In this document: one piece after another, positions 1-7,409 of the stretch
How positions within the stretch are numbered: position 1 is the first letter of the stretch
Layout of the letters: every line of letters starts with the position of its first letter
Source of the DNA: Roseiarcus sp050012775
GTDB lineage: Bacteria > Pseudomonadota > Alphaproteobacteria > Rhizobiales > Beijerinckiaceae
Assembly (NCBI GenBank): GCA_050012775.1
Contig: JBEKGN010000024.1
Location: 1-64,000, forward strand
DNA: 64,000 bases
Reading direction: 5' to 3'
Position numbers and translations under genes: made by a program
The notes under the pieces: generated by a model
What the model saw: only the letters and a program-made list of their open reading frames with translations
The model's database searches: none
Told to the model about the DNA's origin: nothing

Positions 1-406
1 GCGACAGGCGTTGCGTTCCGCCAGCCCCCGGCAGAAGGCCGAGGCGGGCCTCGGGAAGCCCGAGCGGCGCGCTTTCGGCGGCGATGCGCAGGTCGCAGGC
101 CAGCGCCAGTTCGAAGCCGCCGCCATGGGCCGCGCCGCCGATCTCGGCGACGACGACCTGCGGCAACGCTTCGATGCGATCGGGACCGTCTTCGGTGGCG
201 AAGCAGTCGCGCATCAGCTTGAGATCCGCGCCCGCCGAAAAGATGCGCTGCGACGAGCGGATGAGCAGCACGCCGACGTCCTGGCGCCCGGCCAGATCGT
301 CGACGATCGCGCCGAAGCCGTCGATCCACTCTCGATTTATCGCGTTCACCGGCGCGCGCGCCATCGTCAGCGTCAGCACCGCGCCTCGGACTTCGACCTC
401 GAACAT
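1..406 (-). CDS. Enoyl-CoA hydratase/isomerase, C-terminus beyond the window
   Basis: Crotonase-family protein read on the minus strand from ATG at 404-406 and cut by the window edge, leaving about 135 N-terminal residues. The oxyanion-hole signatures are visible: FSAGADLKLM near residue 60 and GGAAHGGGFELALACD near residue 95, followed by PEARLGLLPGAGGTQRL. The upstream GGTGGCGAG is a plausible ribosome binding site. Between the two signatures the protein reads directly from CFATEDGPDRIEALPQ, so the linker looks roughly 15 residues shorter than is usual in this family and may reflect an in-frame deletion. It acts on some enoyl-CoA, but the substrate cannot be told from this fragment. A TetR-type dyad lies just upstream. 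Confidence 0.8.
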   Translation of the reverse strand, partial: MFEVEVRGAVLTLTMARAPVNAINREWIDGFGAIVDDLAGRQDVGVLLIRSSQRIFSAGADLKLMRDCFATEDGPDRIEALPQVVVAEIGGAAHGGGFELALACDLRIAAESAPLGLPEARLGLLPGAGGTQRLS

Positions 407-415
407 CTCGCCACC

Positions 416-431
416 GAATGAATACTCATTC
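416..431. promoter_or_regulatory. TetR-type palindromic operator candidate
   Basis: GAATGA-ATAC-TCATTC is a perfect 6-bp inverted repeat with a 4-bp spacer, lying 10 bp upstream of the enoyl-CoA hydratase start. With flanks it reads CGAATGAATACTCATTCA. This closely matches the TGAATGAATATTCATTCA class of sites used by TetR-family regulators of acyl-CoA catabolism in proteobacteria. No tetR gene is in the window, so the regulator is inferred only. Confidence 0.6.
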
Positions 432-494
432 AATACCCTCTGATACGAAACGCCGCGGCCCGCGTCAAGAGGCCGGGGAAGGCGGCGGAAGATT

Positions 495-722
495 TCACGC
501 GGCCGCCTTGGCGGTCGCCGGACCGAAGTCGGCCTCATCCGGAGTGCGCCGGTCATCGCTCGCAAGAGCCGCCCGGCGCCTCGACGCGGAAATCGGTCTC
601 CCTCGCGATCGACACGCGATGCGACAGAACGCGCCGGCTGGACCAGTCGACGACCGCCACGAGACGGACGAAGCCGCGCGCCATCGGATGCAGCTGATGT
701 CTGTCGCCCAAGCGGAAGGGTT
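495..722 (-). mobile_element. Degenerate IS3-family transposase (OrfB) remnant
   Basis: Fragments of an IS3-family integrase core are spread over two frames on the minus strand. One frame gives WATDISCI (W at 708-710). After an apparent 1-nt loss the next frame continues HPMARGFVRLVAVVDWSSRR, then VLSHRVSIARETDFRVEA, matching the DDE-core layout of IS3 OrfB proteins (WAMDITYIPM...LVAVVDWxSRRVLSxRVS...DFCVEA). The reading then returns to the first frame and ends TPDEADFGPATAKAAA and stop, like an OrfB C-terminus, with the middle of the core missing. There is no intact transposase and I identified no terminal repeats. It fills most of the 380-bp gap between the hydratase and ligJ. Confidence 0.7.
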
Positions 723-788
723 GCCCCTTGCCTCTGGGACGGAAAGCGCTAGAACCGCGCCAATGTGGGGATCAGGGGAACGAACGAT

Positions 789-1817
789 ATGATCATCGAT
801 TGCCACGGCCATTACACGACCGCGCCCAAGGCCCTGGAAGCCTGGCGCAACCAGCAGATCGCCGGCATCAAGGATCCATCGGCGGCGCCGAAAGTCGCGG
901 ACTTGAAGATCGGCGACGAAGAGCTGCGCGAGTCGATCGAGAGCAATCAATTGCGGCTGATGAAAGAGCGCGGCTGCGACCTGACGATCTTCAGCCCGCG
1001 CGCGAGCTTCATGGCTCATCACATCGGCGATTTTCAGATCAGCTCGACCTGGGCCGCTATCTGCAACGAGCTGTGCTTCCGCGTCTCCCAACTCTTTCCC
1101 GACAATTTCATCGGCGCGGCGATGCTGCCGCAAAGCCCCGGCGTCGACCCCAAAACCTGCATCCCCGAACTCGAGCGATGCGTGAAGGATTACGGCTTCG
1201 TCGGGATCAATCTCAATCCCGATCCCTCAGGCGGCCACTGGACGAGCCCGCCGCTGACGAGCCGGCACTGGTATCCGATCTACGAAAAGATGGTCGAATA
1301 CGACATTCCGGCGATGGTTCACGTCTCGACCAGTTGTAACGATTGCTTTCACACCACCGGGGCCCATTACATCAACGCCGACACGACGGCGGTGATGCAG
1401 TTCATCCAGGGCGAATTGTTCAAGGATTTCCCGACGCTGCGTTTCGTCGTTCCGCACGGCGGCGGCGCGGCGCCGTACCATTGGGGCCGCTATCGCGGCC
1501 TCGCGCAGGAGCTCAAGAAACCGCTGCTGAAGGAGCATTTGCTCAAGAATATCTTCTTCGACACCTGCGTCTATCACCAGCCGGGAATCGATCTGCTGAC
1601 GAACGTGATCCCGATCGACAACATTCTGTTCGCCAGCGAAATGATCGGCGCCGTGCGCGGGATCGATCCCGAGACCGGCCATTATTACGACGACACCAAG
1701 CGCTATATCGAGGCGACGGGAAACCTCACCGCCGAGCAGCGCCATAAAGTCTACGAAGGCAACGCGCGGCGCGTCTATCCCAGGCTCGACGCCGCGTTGA
1801 AAGCCAAAGGCCGGTAG
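789..1817 (+). CDS. ligJ: 4-oxalomesaconate hydratase, amidohydrolase family
   Basis: Hydratase of the protocatechuate 4,5-cleavage pathway, giving 4-carboxy-4-hydroxy-2-oxoadipate (CHA). The protein has 342 residues and opens MIIDCHGHYTT, with the HxH metal pair of the amidohydrolase superfamily at residues 6 and 8. A second metal-site region reads VPHGGGAAPYHWGRYRG, and FASEMIGAVRG lies near the C-terminus. The ATG at 789 is preferred over the longer frame start because the family begins right at this strand and GGGGAACG precedes it. It is the first gene of a tight co-directional run of six lig genes, 9 bp before ligK. Assignment rests on family resemblance plus the complete pathway around it. 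A ligU-type isomerase, which acts before LigJ in Sphingobium, is not in the window. Confidence 0.87.
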   Translation: MIIDCHGHYTTAPKALEAWRNQQIAGIKDPSAAPKVADLKIGDEELRESIESNQLRLMKERGCDLTIFSPRASFMAHHIGDFQISSTWAAICNELCFRVSQLFPDNFIGAAMLPQSPGVDPKTCIPELERCVKDYGFVGINLNPDPSGGHWTSPPLTSRHWYPIYEKMVEYDIPAMVHVSTSCNDCFHTTGAHYINADTTAVMQFIQGELFKDFPTLRFVVPHGGGAAPYHWGRYRGLAQELKKPLLKEHLLKNIFFDTCVYHQPGIDLLTNVIPIDNILFASEMIGAVRGIDPETGHYYDDTKRYIEATGNLTAEQRHKVYEGNARRVYPRLDAALKAKGR

Positions 1818-1826
1818 GAGCGAGCC

Positions 1827-2510
1827 ATGACCGAACTCGGCGTCGTCAGACGCAACATCAAACGCGCCGACCGCGCGGCGGTCGACGCGCTCGCGCAATT
1901 CGGCGTCGCGACCGTGCATGAGGCGATGGGGCGCGTCGGCTTGATGAAGCCGTATATGCGGCCAATTTACTCGGGCGCGCAGGTCTCCGGCGCGGCGGTG
2001 ACGGTGCTGCTGCATCCCGGCGACAACTGGATGATGCATGTCGTCGCCGAACAGATCCAGCCCGGCGACATCGTCGTGGCCGCGATCACGGCCGAATGCG
2101 CCGACGGCTATTTCGGCGATCTCCTGGCGACCAGCTTCATGGCGCGCGGGGCGCGGGCCCTCGTCATCGACGCGGGCGTTCGCGACGTGAAAACGCTCAA
2201 GGAAATGGGCTTTCCCGTCTGGAGCAAATGCATCAGCGCGAAGGGCACGATCAAGGCGACGATCGGCTCGGTCAATATTCCGATCGTCTGCGCCGGAGCG
2301 GCGGTGCATCCGGGCGACGCGATCGTCGCCGACGACGACGGCGTCGTCGTCGTGCCGGCGGCCTGGGCTGCAAAGACCGCGGCCGCGGCCGCCGCGCGCG
2401 AGGCGAACGAGGGCGCCAAGCGCGCCAAGCTCGCCTCCGGCGTGCTCGGCCTCGACATGTACAAAATGCGCGAGCCGCTGGAAAAGGCTGGGCTCAGATA
2501 TATCGACTGA
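1827..2510 (+). CDS. ligK: 4-carboxy-4-hydroxy-2-oxoadipate aldolase
   Basis: Class II, divalent-metal-dependent aldolase of the RraA-like fold. It cleaves CHA to pyruvate and oxaloacetate, the last step of protocatechuate 4,5-cleavage. The protein has 227 residues. The family core is visible as GDIVVAAITAECADGYFGDLL followed by ATSFMARGARALVIDAGVRD, where the R and D of GVRD are the expected metal and substrate contacts. Start ATG 1827 follows TAGGAGCGAGCC. It lies 9 bp after ligJ and 11 bp before ligI, so it is clearly in the same operon. RraA-fold proteins can be misassigned on sequence alone, but the surrounding complete lig set makes this call firm. Confidence 0.9.
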   Translation: MTELGVVRRNIKRADRAAVDALAQFGVATVHEAMGRVGLMKPYMRPIYSGAQVSGAAVTVLLHPGDNWMMHVVAEQIQPGDIVVAAITAECADGYFGDLLATSFMARGARALVIDAGVRDVKTLKEMGFPVWSKCISAKGTIKATIGSVNIPIVCAGAAVHPGDAIVADDDGVVVVPAAWAAKTAAAAAAREANEGAKRAKLASGVLGLDMYKMREPLEKAGLRYID

Positions 2511-2521
2511 GGGCAAACTCT

Positions 2522-3469
2522 GTGAATGACATCTCCAAGCCCGTCAGCGGGCCGTTCGAAAAGACGAAAGGCTGGCTCGACTGGTTCGAGGGGCCGAGCC
2601 GGCCGCGTTTCCAGCTTCCGCCGGGCAGCGTCGACGCGCATTGCCATGTCTTCGGTCCGGGCGGGCAATTTCCCTTCGCGCCGGAGCGCAAATACACCCC
2701 CTGCGACGCGAGCAAGGCGCAGCTCTTCGCTTTGCGCGACGCGCTCGGCTTTTCGCGCAACGTGATCGTGCAGGCGACCTGTCACGGCGCCGACAACAGC
2801 GCGATGGTCGACGCCTGCCTCTCCAGCGGCGGCAAGGCGCGCGGCGTCGCAACCGTGCGGCGCAGCGTGACCGATGAAGAGTTGCGGCGGCTCGATCAGG
2901 CGGGCGTGCGCGGCGTGCGCTTCAACTTCGTCAAGCGCCTCGTCGATTTCACGCCCAAGGACGAGCTGATGGAGATCGCCGGCCGCATCGGCAAACTCGG
3001 CTGGCATGTCGTCATCTATTTCGAGGCGGTCGACCTGCCCGAACTCTGGGACTTCTTCACCGCCCTGCCAACCACCGTCGTCGTCGACCACATGGGCCGG
3101 CCCGACGTGAGCAAGCCGATCGACGGCCCGGAATTCAGCCTGTTTCTCAAATTCATGCGCGAGCATAACAACGTCTGGAGCAAGGTCTCCTGCCCGGAGC
3201 GCCTCTCCGTCTCCGGCCCGCCGGCGTTGAACGGCGAACAGGCCGCCTATCGCGATGTCGTTCCTTTCGCGCGACGCGTGGCGGAAGAATTTCCCGATCG
3301 CGTGTTATGGGGCACGGATTGGCCGCATCCCAATCTCAAAGGCCATATGCCCGACGACGGGCTGCTGGTCGATTTCATCCCTGATATCGCGACCACAGCC
3401 GAACTGCGGCAAAAGCTGCTGGTCGACAATCCCATGCGGCTCTACTGGCCCGAAGAGCGGAGAAGCTGA
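2522..3469 (+). CDS. ligI: 2-pyrone-4,6-dicarboxylate hydrolase
   Basis: Amidohydrolase-superfamily lactonase that opens 2-pyrone-4,6-dicarboxylate to 4-oxalomesaconate. The GTG start at 2522, behind GAGGG, gives 315 residues. Signatures in order: SVDAHCHVFGPGGQFPF near residue 40, NVIVQATCHGADNSAM, GVRGVRFNFVKRLVDFTP, VVDHMGRPDV and finally LWGTDWPHPN with the catalytic Asp. This family needs no tightly bound metal, so the HxH contacts substrate. The upstream frame is open far into ligK, but only the part from 2522 resembles the family. It ends 2 bp before the ligA start, which suggests translational coupling. Confidence 0.92.
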   Translation: MNDISKPVSGPFEKTKGWLDWFEGPSRPRFQLPPGSVDAHCHVFGPGGQFPFAPERKYTPCDASKAQLFALRDALGFSRNVIVQATCHGADNSAMVDACLSSGGKARGVATVRRSVTDEELRRLDQAGVRGVRFNFVKRLVDFTPKDELMEIAGRIGKLGWHVVIYFEAVDLPELWDFFTALPTTVVVDHMGRPDVSKPIDGPEFSLFLKFMREHNNVWSKVSCPERLSVSGPPALNGEQAAYRDVVPFARRVAEEFPDRVLWGTDWPHPNLKGHMPDDGLLVDFIPDIATTAELRQKLLVDNPMRLYWPEERRS

Positions 3470-3471
3470 CC

Positions 3472-3915
3472 ATGTCGCTCGACAAACCCTATCTCGACGT
3501 TCCCGGCACGACGATTTTCGACGCCGAGCAATCGCGCAAAGGCTACTGGCTCAACCAATTCTGCATGTCGCTGATGAAGGCGGAGAACCGCGCTCGGTTC
3601 AAGGCGAACGAGCGCGCCTATCTCGACGAATGGGGGATGAGCGAAGATCAGAAGCAGGCGGTGCTGGCGCGCGATCTCAATCGCTGCATCGCGCTGGGCG
3701 GCAACATCTATTTCCTCGCCAAGATCGGCGCGACCGACGGGCGCAGCTTCCAGCAGATGGCGGGCAGCATGACCGGCATGACCGAGGACGAATATCGTCA
3801 GATGATGGTTTCCGGCGGCCGTTCGATTCAAGGCAATCGCTACGTCGGCGAAGAGGGCGACGCGCAGGCGCATCGCCAGCCGCAGGGCGCGGCGGGCCAG
3901 AAGAAGGAAGCCTGA
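3472..3915 (+). CDS. ligA: Protocatechuate 4,5-dioxygenase alpha subunit
   Basis: Small helical subunit of the extradiol dioxygenase that cleaves protocatechuate between C4 and C5. It has 147 residues and carries the conserved LigA region KGYWLNQFCMSLMKAENR near residue 23 and RCIALGGNIYFLAKIGATDG near residue 65, then FQQMAGSMTGMTEDEYRQMM. The last 25 residues (rich in Gln, Ala, Gly, Lys) extend past the conserved domain. It starts 2 bp after the ligI stop and ends 1 bp before ligB, the usual pairing for an alpha2beta2 enzyme. Confidence 0.93.
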   Translation: MSLDKPYLDVPGTTIFDAEQSRKGYWLNQFCMSLMKAENRARFKANERAYLDEWGMSEDQKQAVLARDLNRCIALGGNIYFLAKIGATDGRSFQQMAGSMTGMTEDEYRQMMVSGGRSIQGNRYVGEEGDAQAHRQPQGAAGQKKEA

Positions 3916-3916
3916 G

Positions 3917-4774
3917 ATGGCGCGGATTACAGCCTCTGTCTACACCTCCCATGTGCCGGCGATCGGCGCGGCGATCGATCTCGGCAAGACGAACGAGCCC
4001 TATTGGCGCCCCGTGTTCGCGGGCTACGAGTTCTCCAAGCAATGGCTGCGCGAAAATAAGCCGGACGTGATCTTTCTCGTCTTCAACGATCATGCGACCG
4101 CCTTCAGCCTCGACCTGATCCCGACCTTCGCCATCGGCACCGCCGCGGAATTCCAGCCCGCCGACGAGGGCTGGGGCCCGCGCCCGGTGCCGAAAGTCAT
4201 CGGCCATCCCGCTTTGGCGGCGCATATCGCTCAATCCGTGATCCAGCAGGATTTCGATCTCACCATTGTCAACCGCATGGACGTCGATCATGGACTGACC
4301 GTGCCGTTGAGCCTGATGTGCGGCCAACCTCAGGCCTGGCCCTGCCCGGTGATCCCCTTCGCGGTCAATGTCGTGCAATATCCCGTGCCTTCGGGCGCGC
4401 GCTGTTTCGCGCTCGGTCAGGCGATCCGCCGCGCGGTCGAGAGCTATGACGAGCCGCTGAATGTGCAGATCTGGGGCACCGGCGGCATGAGCCACCAGTT
4501 GCAGGGACCGCGCGCGGGCCTCATCAACGCCGAATGGGATAAGGCGTTTCTAGACCGGCTGATCGCCGATCCGAAGGGCCTGTCGACGGCGCCGCACATC
4601 GACTATGTGCGCGAGGCGGGCAGCGAAGGCATCGAACTCGTGATGTGGTTGATCGCGCGCGGCGCGATGGCCGACGTCGCGGGGGGACCGGCGCCCAAGG
4701 TCGTCCATCGCTTTTACCACGTGCCGGCGTCGAACACCGCCGTCGGTCATCTCATCCTGGAGAACGCCCGCTGA
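3917..4774 (+). CDS. ligB: Protocatechuate 4,5-dioxygenase beta (catalytic) subunit
   Basis: Catalytic class III extradiol dioxygenase subunit, 285 residues. The Fe(II) ligand positions are recognisable: His12 in YTSHVPAIG and His59 in VFNDHATAF. The acid-base histidine lies in VDHGLTVPLSLMC. The region TNEPYWRPVFAGYEFSKQWL is typical of LigB. The product, 4-carboxy-2-hydroxymuconate-6-semialdehyde, feeds ligC 24 bp downstream. Start ATG 3917 overlaps nothing but sits 1 bp after the ligA stop, with GAAGGAAG as ribosome binding site inside ligA. Confidence 0.93.
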   Translation: MARITASVYTSHVPAIGAAIDLGKTNEPYWRPVFAGYEFSKQWLRENKPDVIFLVFNDHATAFSLDLIPTFAIGTAAEFQPADEGWGPRPVPKVIGHPALAAHIAQSVIQQDFDLTIVNRMDVDHGLTVPLSLMCGQPQAWPCPVIPFAVNVVQYPVPSGARCFALGQAIRRAVESYDEPLNVQIWGTGGMSHQLQGPRAGLINAEWDKAFLDRLIADPKGLSTAPHIDYVREAGSEGIELVMWLIARGAMADVAGGPAPKVVHRFYHVPASNTAVGHLILENAR

Positions 4775-4798
4775 GCTTTGGCGGGTGGAGGAGCCTTC

Positions 4799-5752
4799 AT
4801 GACCAAAACCATTAAAGTCGCGCTGGCGGGGGCCGGCGCGTTCGGCCTCAAGCATCTCGACGGCATCAAGCTGATCGATGGCGTCGAAGTGATATCGCTC
4901 GTCGGGCGCGAACTCGACAAGACGAAGGAGGCCGCGGCCAAATACGGCGTCGGACACGCGACGACCGATCTCACGGAGAGTTTGACGCTCCCCGGCCTCG
5001 ACGCCGTCATCCTCGCCACGCCGACGCAGATGCACGCCGCGCAGGCGCTGCAGTGCCTCGCGGCCGGTAAGCACGTGCAGGTCGAAATCCCGCTCGCCGA
5101 CAGCCTCGAGGACGCCGAGGCCGTCGTCGCGATGCAGAAACGCACGGGGCTCGTCGCGATGTGCGGCCACACCCGGCGCTTCAACCCGAGCCATCAGTTC
5201 GTGCGCAAGCGTATTCTGGCGGGTCAATTCCATATCCAGCAGATGGACGTGCAGACCTATTTCTTCCGGCGCACCAACATGAACGCGCTCGGCCAGCCGC
5301 GCTCGTGGACCGACCACCTGCTGTGGCATCACGCGGCGCATACGGTCGACCTCTTCGCCTATCAATGCGGCGCGCCGATCGTGAAAGCCAACGCCGTCCA
5401 GGGTCCGATCCACCCGGCGCTCGGCATCGCCATGGACATGAGCATCCAGCTCAAGGCGGCCAACGGCGCGATTTGCACGCTTTCTCTGTCGTTCAACAAC
5501 GAAGGTCCGCTCGGCACCTTCTTTCGCTACATCGGCGACACCGCGACCTATATCGCGCGCTACGACGATCTGTTCACCGGTAAGGACGAGAAGATCGACG
5601 TGAGCCAGGTCGACGTAAGCATGAACGGCATCGAGCTGCAGGATCGCGAGTTCTTCGCCGCGATACGCGACGGGCGAGAACCGAATTCGAGCGTGGCGCA
5701 GGTTCTGCCCTGCTATCGCGTGCTGGACGAACTCGAGCGACAATTGACGTAA
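4799..5752 (+). CDS. ligC: 4-carboxy-2-hydroxymuconate-6-semialdehyde dehydrogenase
   Basis: NADP-dependent dehydrogenase of the Gfo/Idh/MocA family that oxidises the cyclised ring-cleavage product to 2-pyrone-4,6-dicarboxylate. It has 317 residues. The N-terminal Rossmann motif is ALAGAGAFGLKHLDGI (residues 9-24), and the Gfo/Idh hallmark is HVQVEIPLADSLEDAE near residue 100. The C-terminal half contains WTDHLLWHHAAHTVDLF, as in LigC. Start ATG 4799 is chosen because GGTGGAGGAGCC lies just before it. Leucine codons here are mostly CTC (12 of the first 16 by my count), a useful contrast with the hcr block. Last gene of the lig operon; 190 bp separate it from convergent pobA. Confidence 0.92.
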   Translation: MTKTIKVALAGAGAFGLKHLDGIKLIDGVEVISLVGRELDKTKEAAAKYGVGHATTDLTESLTLPGLDAVILATPTQMHAAQALQCLAAGKHVQVEIPLADSLEDAEAVVAMQKRTGLVAMCGHTRRFNPSHQFVRKRILAGQFHIQQMDVQTYFFRRTNMNALGQPRSWTDHLLWHHAAHTVDLFAYQCGAPIVKANAVQGPIHPALGIAMDMSIQLKAANGAICTLSLSFNNEGPLGTFFRYIGDTATYIARYDDLFTGKDEKIDVSQVDVSMNGIELQDREFFAAIRDGREPNSSVAQVLPCYRVLDELERQLT

Positions 5753-5943
5753 AGGTCGTTTCGCCGACCCATCGAAGTCAATCGCGACAAATCCCGCGAT
5801 CCGCATCGGGCGCCGGCGTCGTCGCGGGCTAATGTCGTCATGCCCCGAACGGCTCCCGACGTCGATGCCGACATCAGGAGCCGCTCGAATTGAAATCGCC
5901 AACCGAAATCAAGCGCCCGGGGATCGATCTGAGATAGGTTGGG

Positions 5944-7116
5944 CTAAAATGGCAGGCCGACGTAATTCTCGGCCAACGACCCCAGCGCGTTTTGGGAGGA
6001 GAACAGGTATTGCAGTTCGGTCTCCTGCAGCTTGTCATCGTAGGGCAGATTGTTCGGGAACCGGTGCAACAGCGTCGTCATCCACCAGGAGAAGCGTTGG
6101 GCCTTCCAGACTCTCGCCAGGGCCTTTTGCGAATAGGCTTCGAGCCCCTTGTCATCGGCCTTTTTGTAGTGATCGACCATGGCGTGATAGAGATAATAGA
6201 TGTCCGAAGCGGCGCTGTTCAGCCCGCGCGCGCCGGTGGGCGGGACGATATGCGCGGCGTCGCCGGCCAGGAACAGGCGACCATGACGCATGGGTTCGGC
6301 CACGAAACTGCGCAGTGGGGCGATGCTTTTCTCGATTGACGGGCCCGTGACGAGTTTGGCCGCCACTTCTTCCGGCAGGCGGCGCTTCAGTTCGGCCCAG
6401 AACGCATCGTCGGACCAATCCTCGATCTTGTCCGTCAGCGGAACCTGAATGTAATAGCGGCTGAGCGTCTGGGAGCGCAGCGAACAGAGCGCGAAGCCGC
6501 GCTCGTGCTTCGAATAAATGAGTTCGGGCGAAACCGGCCTGGTGCGCGACAGCACGCCGAGCCAGCCGAACGGATAGAGCCGTTCGTATTCGCGCAGCAC
6601 GTCCTTTGGGATCGATTTGCGGCAGACCCCGTGAAAGCCGTCGGCGCCGATCACATAGTCGCAATCGATGCGGACGATCCGGTCGCCGTCGCGATAGGTG
6701 ACGTACGGCGCGTCGGATTTCAGATCGTGAGGAGTCGCGTCCTCGACGTTGTGAACGACATTGCCCTTCATCTTGTCGCGGGCTTCATAAAGATCTCGCG
6801 TCAGCTCGGTCTGGCCGTAGACGACGACAGAACTGCCGCCCGAATATTTGTGCAGATCGATGCGGTCCATCACGCCGTCGTGGGCGATATAAAAACCCTC
6901 GTGTATCTCGCCTTCGCGATCCATCCGCTCGCCGCATTGCGCCTCGCGCATCAACGCGGCGAAGCCATGCTCCAGAACGCCCGCGCGAATTCGACTCAAG
7001 ACATATTCACGGCTGTGCTTTTCGAGGACGACGGTGTCGATGCCGCGGAGATGCAAAAGCTGAGACAGCAAAAGTCCCGACGGCCCGCCACCGATGATGC
7101 AAACCTCGACCTTCAT
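5944..7116 (-). CDS. pobA: 4-hydroxybenzoate 3-monooxygenase
   Basis: FAD flavoprotein hydroxylase converting 4-hydroxybenzoate to protocatechuate with NAD(P)H and O2. It has 390 residues, close to the 394 of the Pseudomonas enzyme. Motifs in order: GGGPSGLLLSQLLHLRGI for FAD at residues 9-26, SRIRAGVLEHG, then the DG motif in YVIGADGFHGVCRKSIP near 160, and GDAAHIVPPTGARGLNSAASD near 285 for the flavin ribityl chain. It supplies substrate to the ligAB operon, which it faces convergently. The 293 bp upstream hold a motif shared with the araC/aldehyde-dehydrogenase promoter region, so AraC control is likely. Confidence 0.95.
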   Translation of the reverse strand: MKVEVCIIGGGPSGLLLSQLLHLRGIDTVVLEKHSREYVLSRIRAGVLEHGFAALMREAQCGERMDREGEIHEGFYIAHDGVMDRIDLHKYSGGSSVVVYGQTELTRDLYEARDKMKGNVVHNVEDATPHDLKSDAPYVTYRDGDRIVRIDCDYVIGADGFHGVCRKSIPKDVLREYERLYPFGWLGVLSRTRPVSPELIYSKHERGFALCSLRSQTLSRYYIQVPLTDKIEDWSDDAFWAELKRRLPEEVAAKLVTGPSIEKSIAPLRSFVAEPMRHGRLFLAGDAAHIVPPTGARGLNSAASDIYYLYHAMVDHYKKADDKGLEAYSQKALARVWKAQRFSWWMTTLLHRFPNNLPYDDKLQETELQYLFSSQNALGSLAENYVGLPF

Positions 7117-7166
7117 TCTGTTTCCTCCAATTATTGGACGAAACTACCCGACATCATGCCGACGAA

Positions 7167-7193
7167 AATGGATTGTCCCTACGTTTTCTTGTA
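7167..7193 (+). promoter_or_regulatory. 27-bp motif shared with the araC promoter region, upstream of pobA
   Basis: AATGGA at 7167-7172 and TTTTCTTGTA ending at 7193 repeat, at identical spacing, the AATGGA...TCTTGTA arrangement at 11545-11571. The site is 51 bp upstream of the pobA start. The rest of the gap 7117-7409 shows no gene I can support. The copies have the same orientation relative to their minus-strand target genes. Candidate AraC-family binding site. Confidence 0.5.
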
Positions 7194-7409
7194 CGATTCC
7201 AACATAAAAGACAGACCGTAGAGCCACGCCATCCAAAGGTGCGACCTGTTCGGCGAGGTCGGCGATCGGCGTGACGCGGCGCATTGCGAAAGCGTTGCGG
7301 CGCGCTCGAGCCTTCACGGTCGGGAATTCGCGCGCGCGGACCGGACGGCCGCGATTCCGGAGCAGATTTTCGCGGAATTCGCAGGCCGCCATTTCGCGCG
7401 CGCCGCTCG

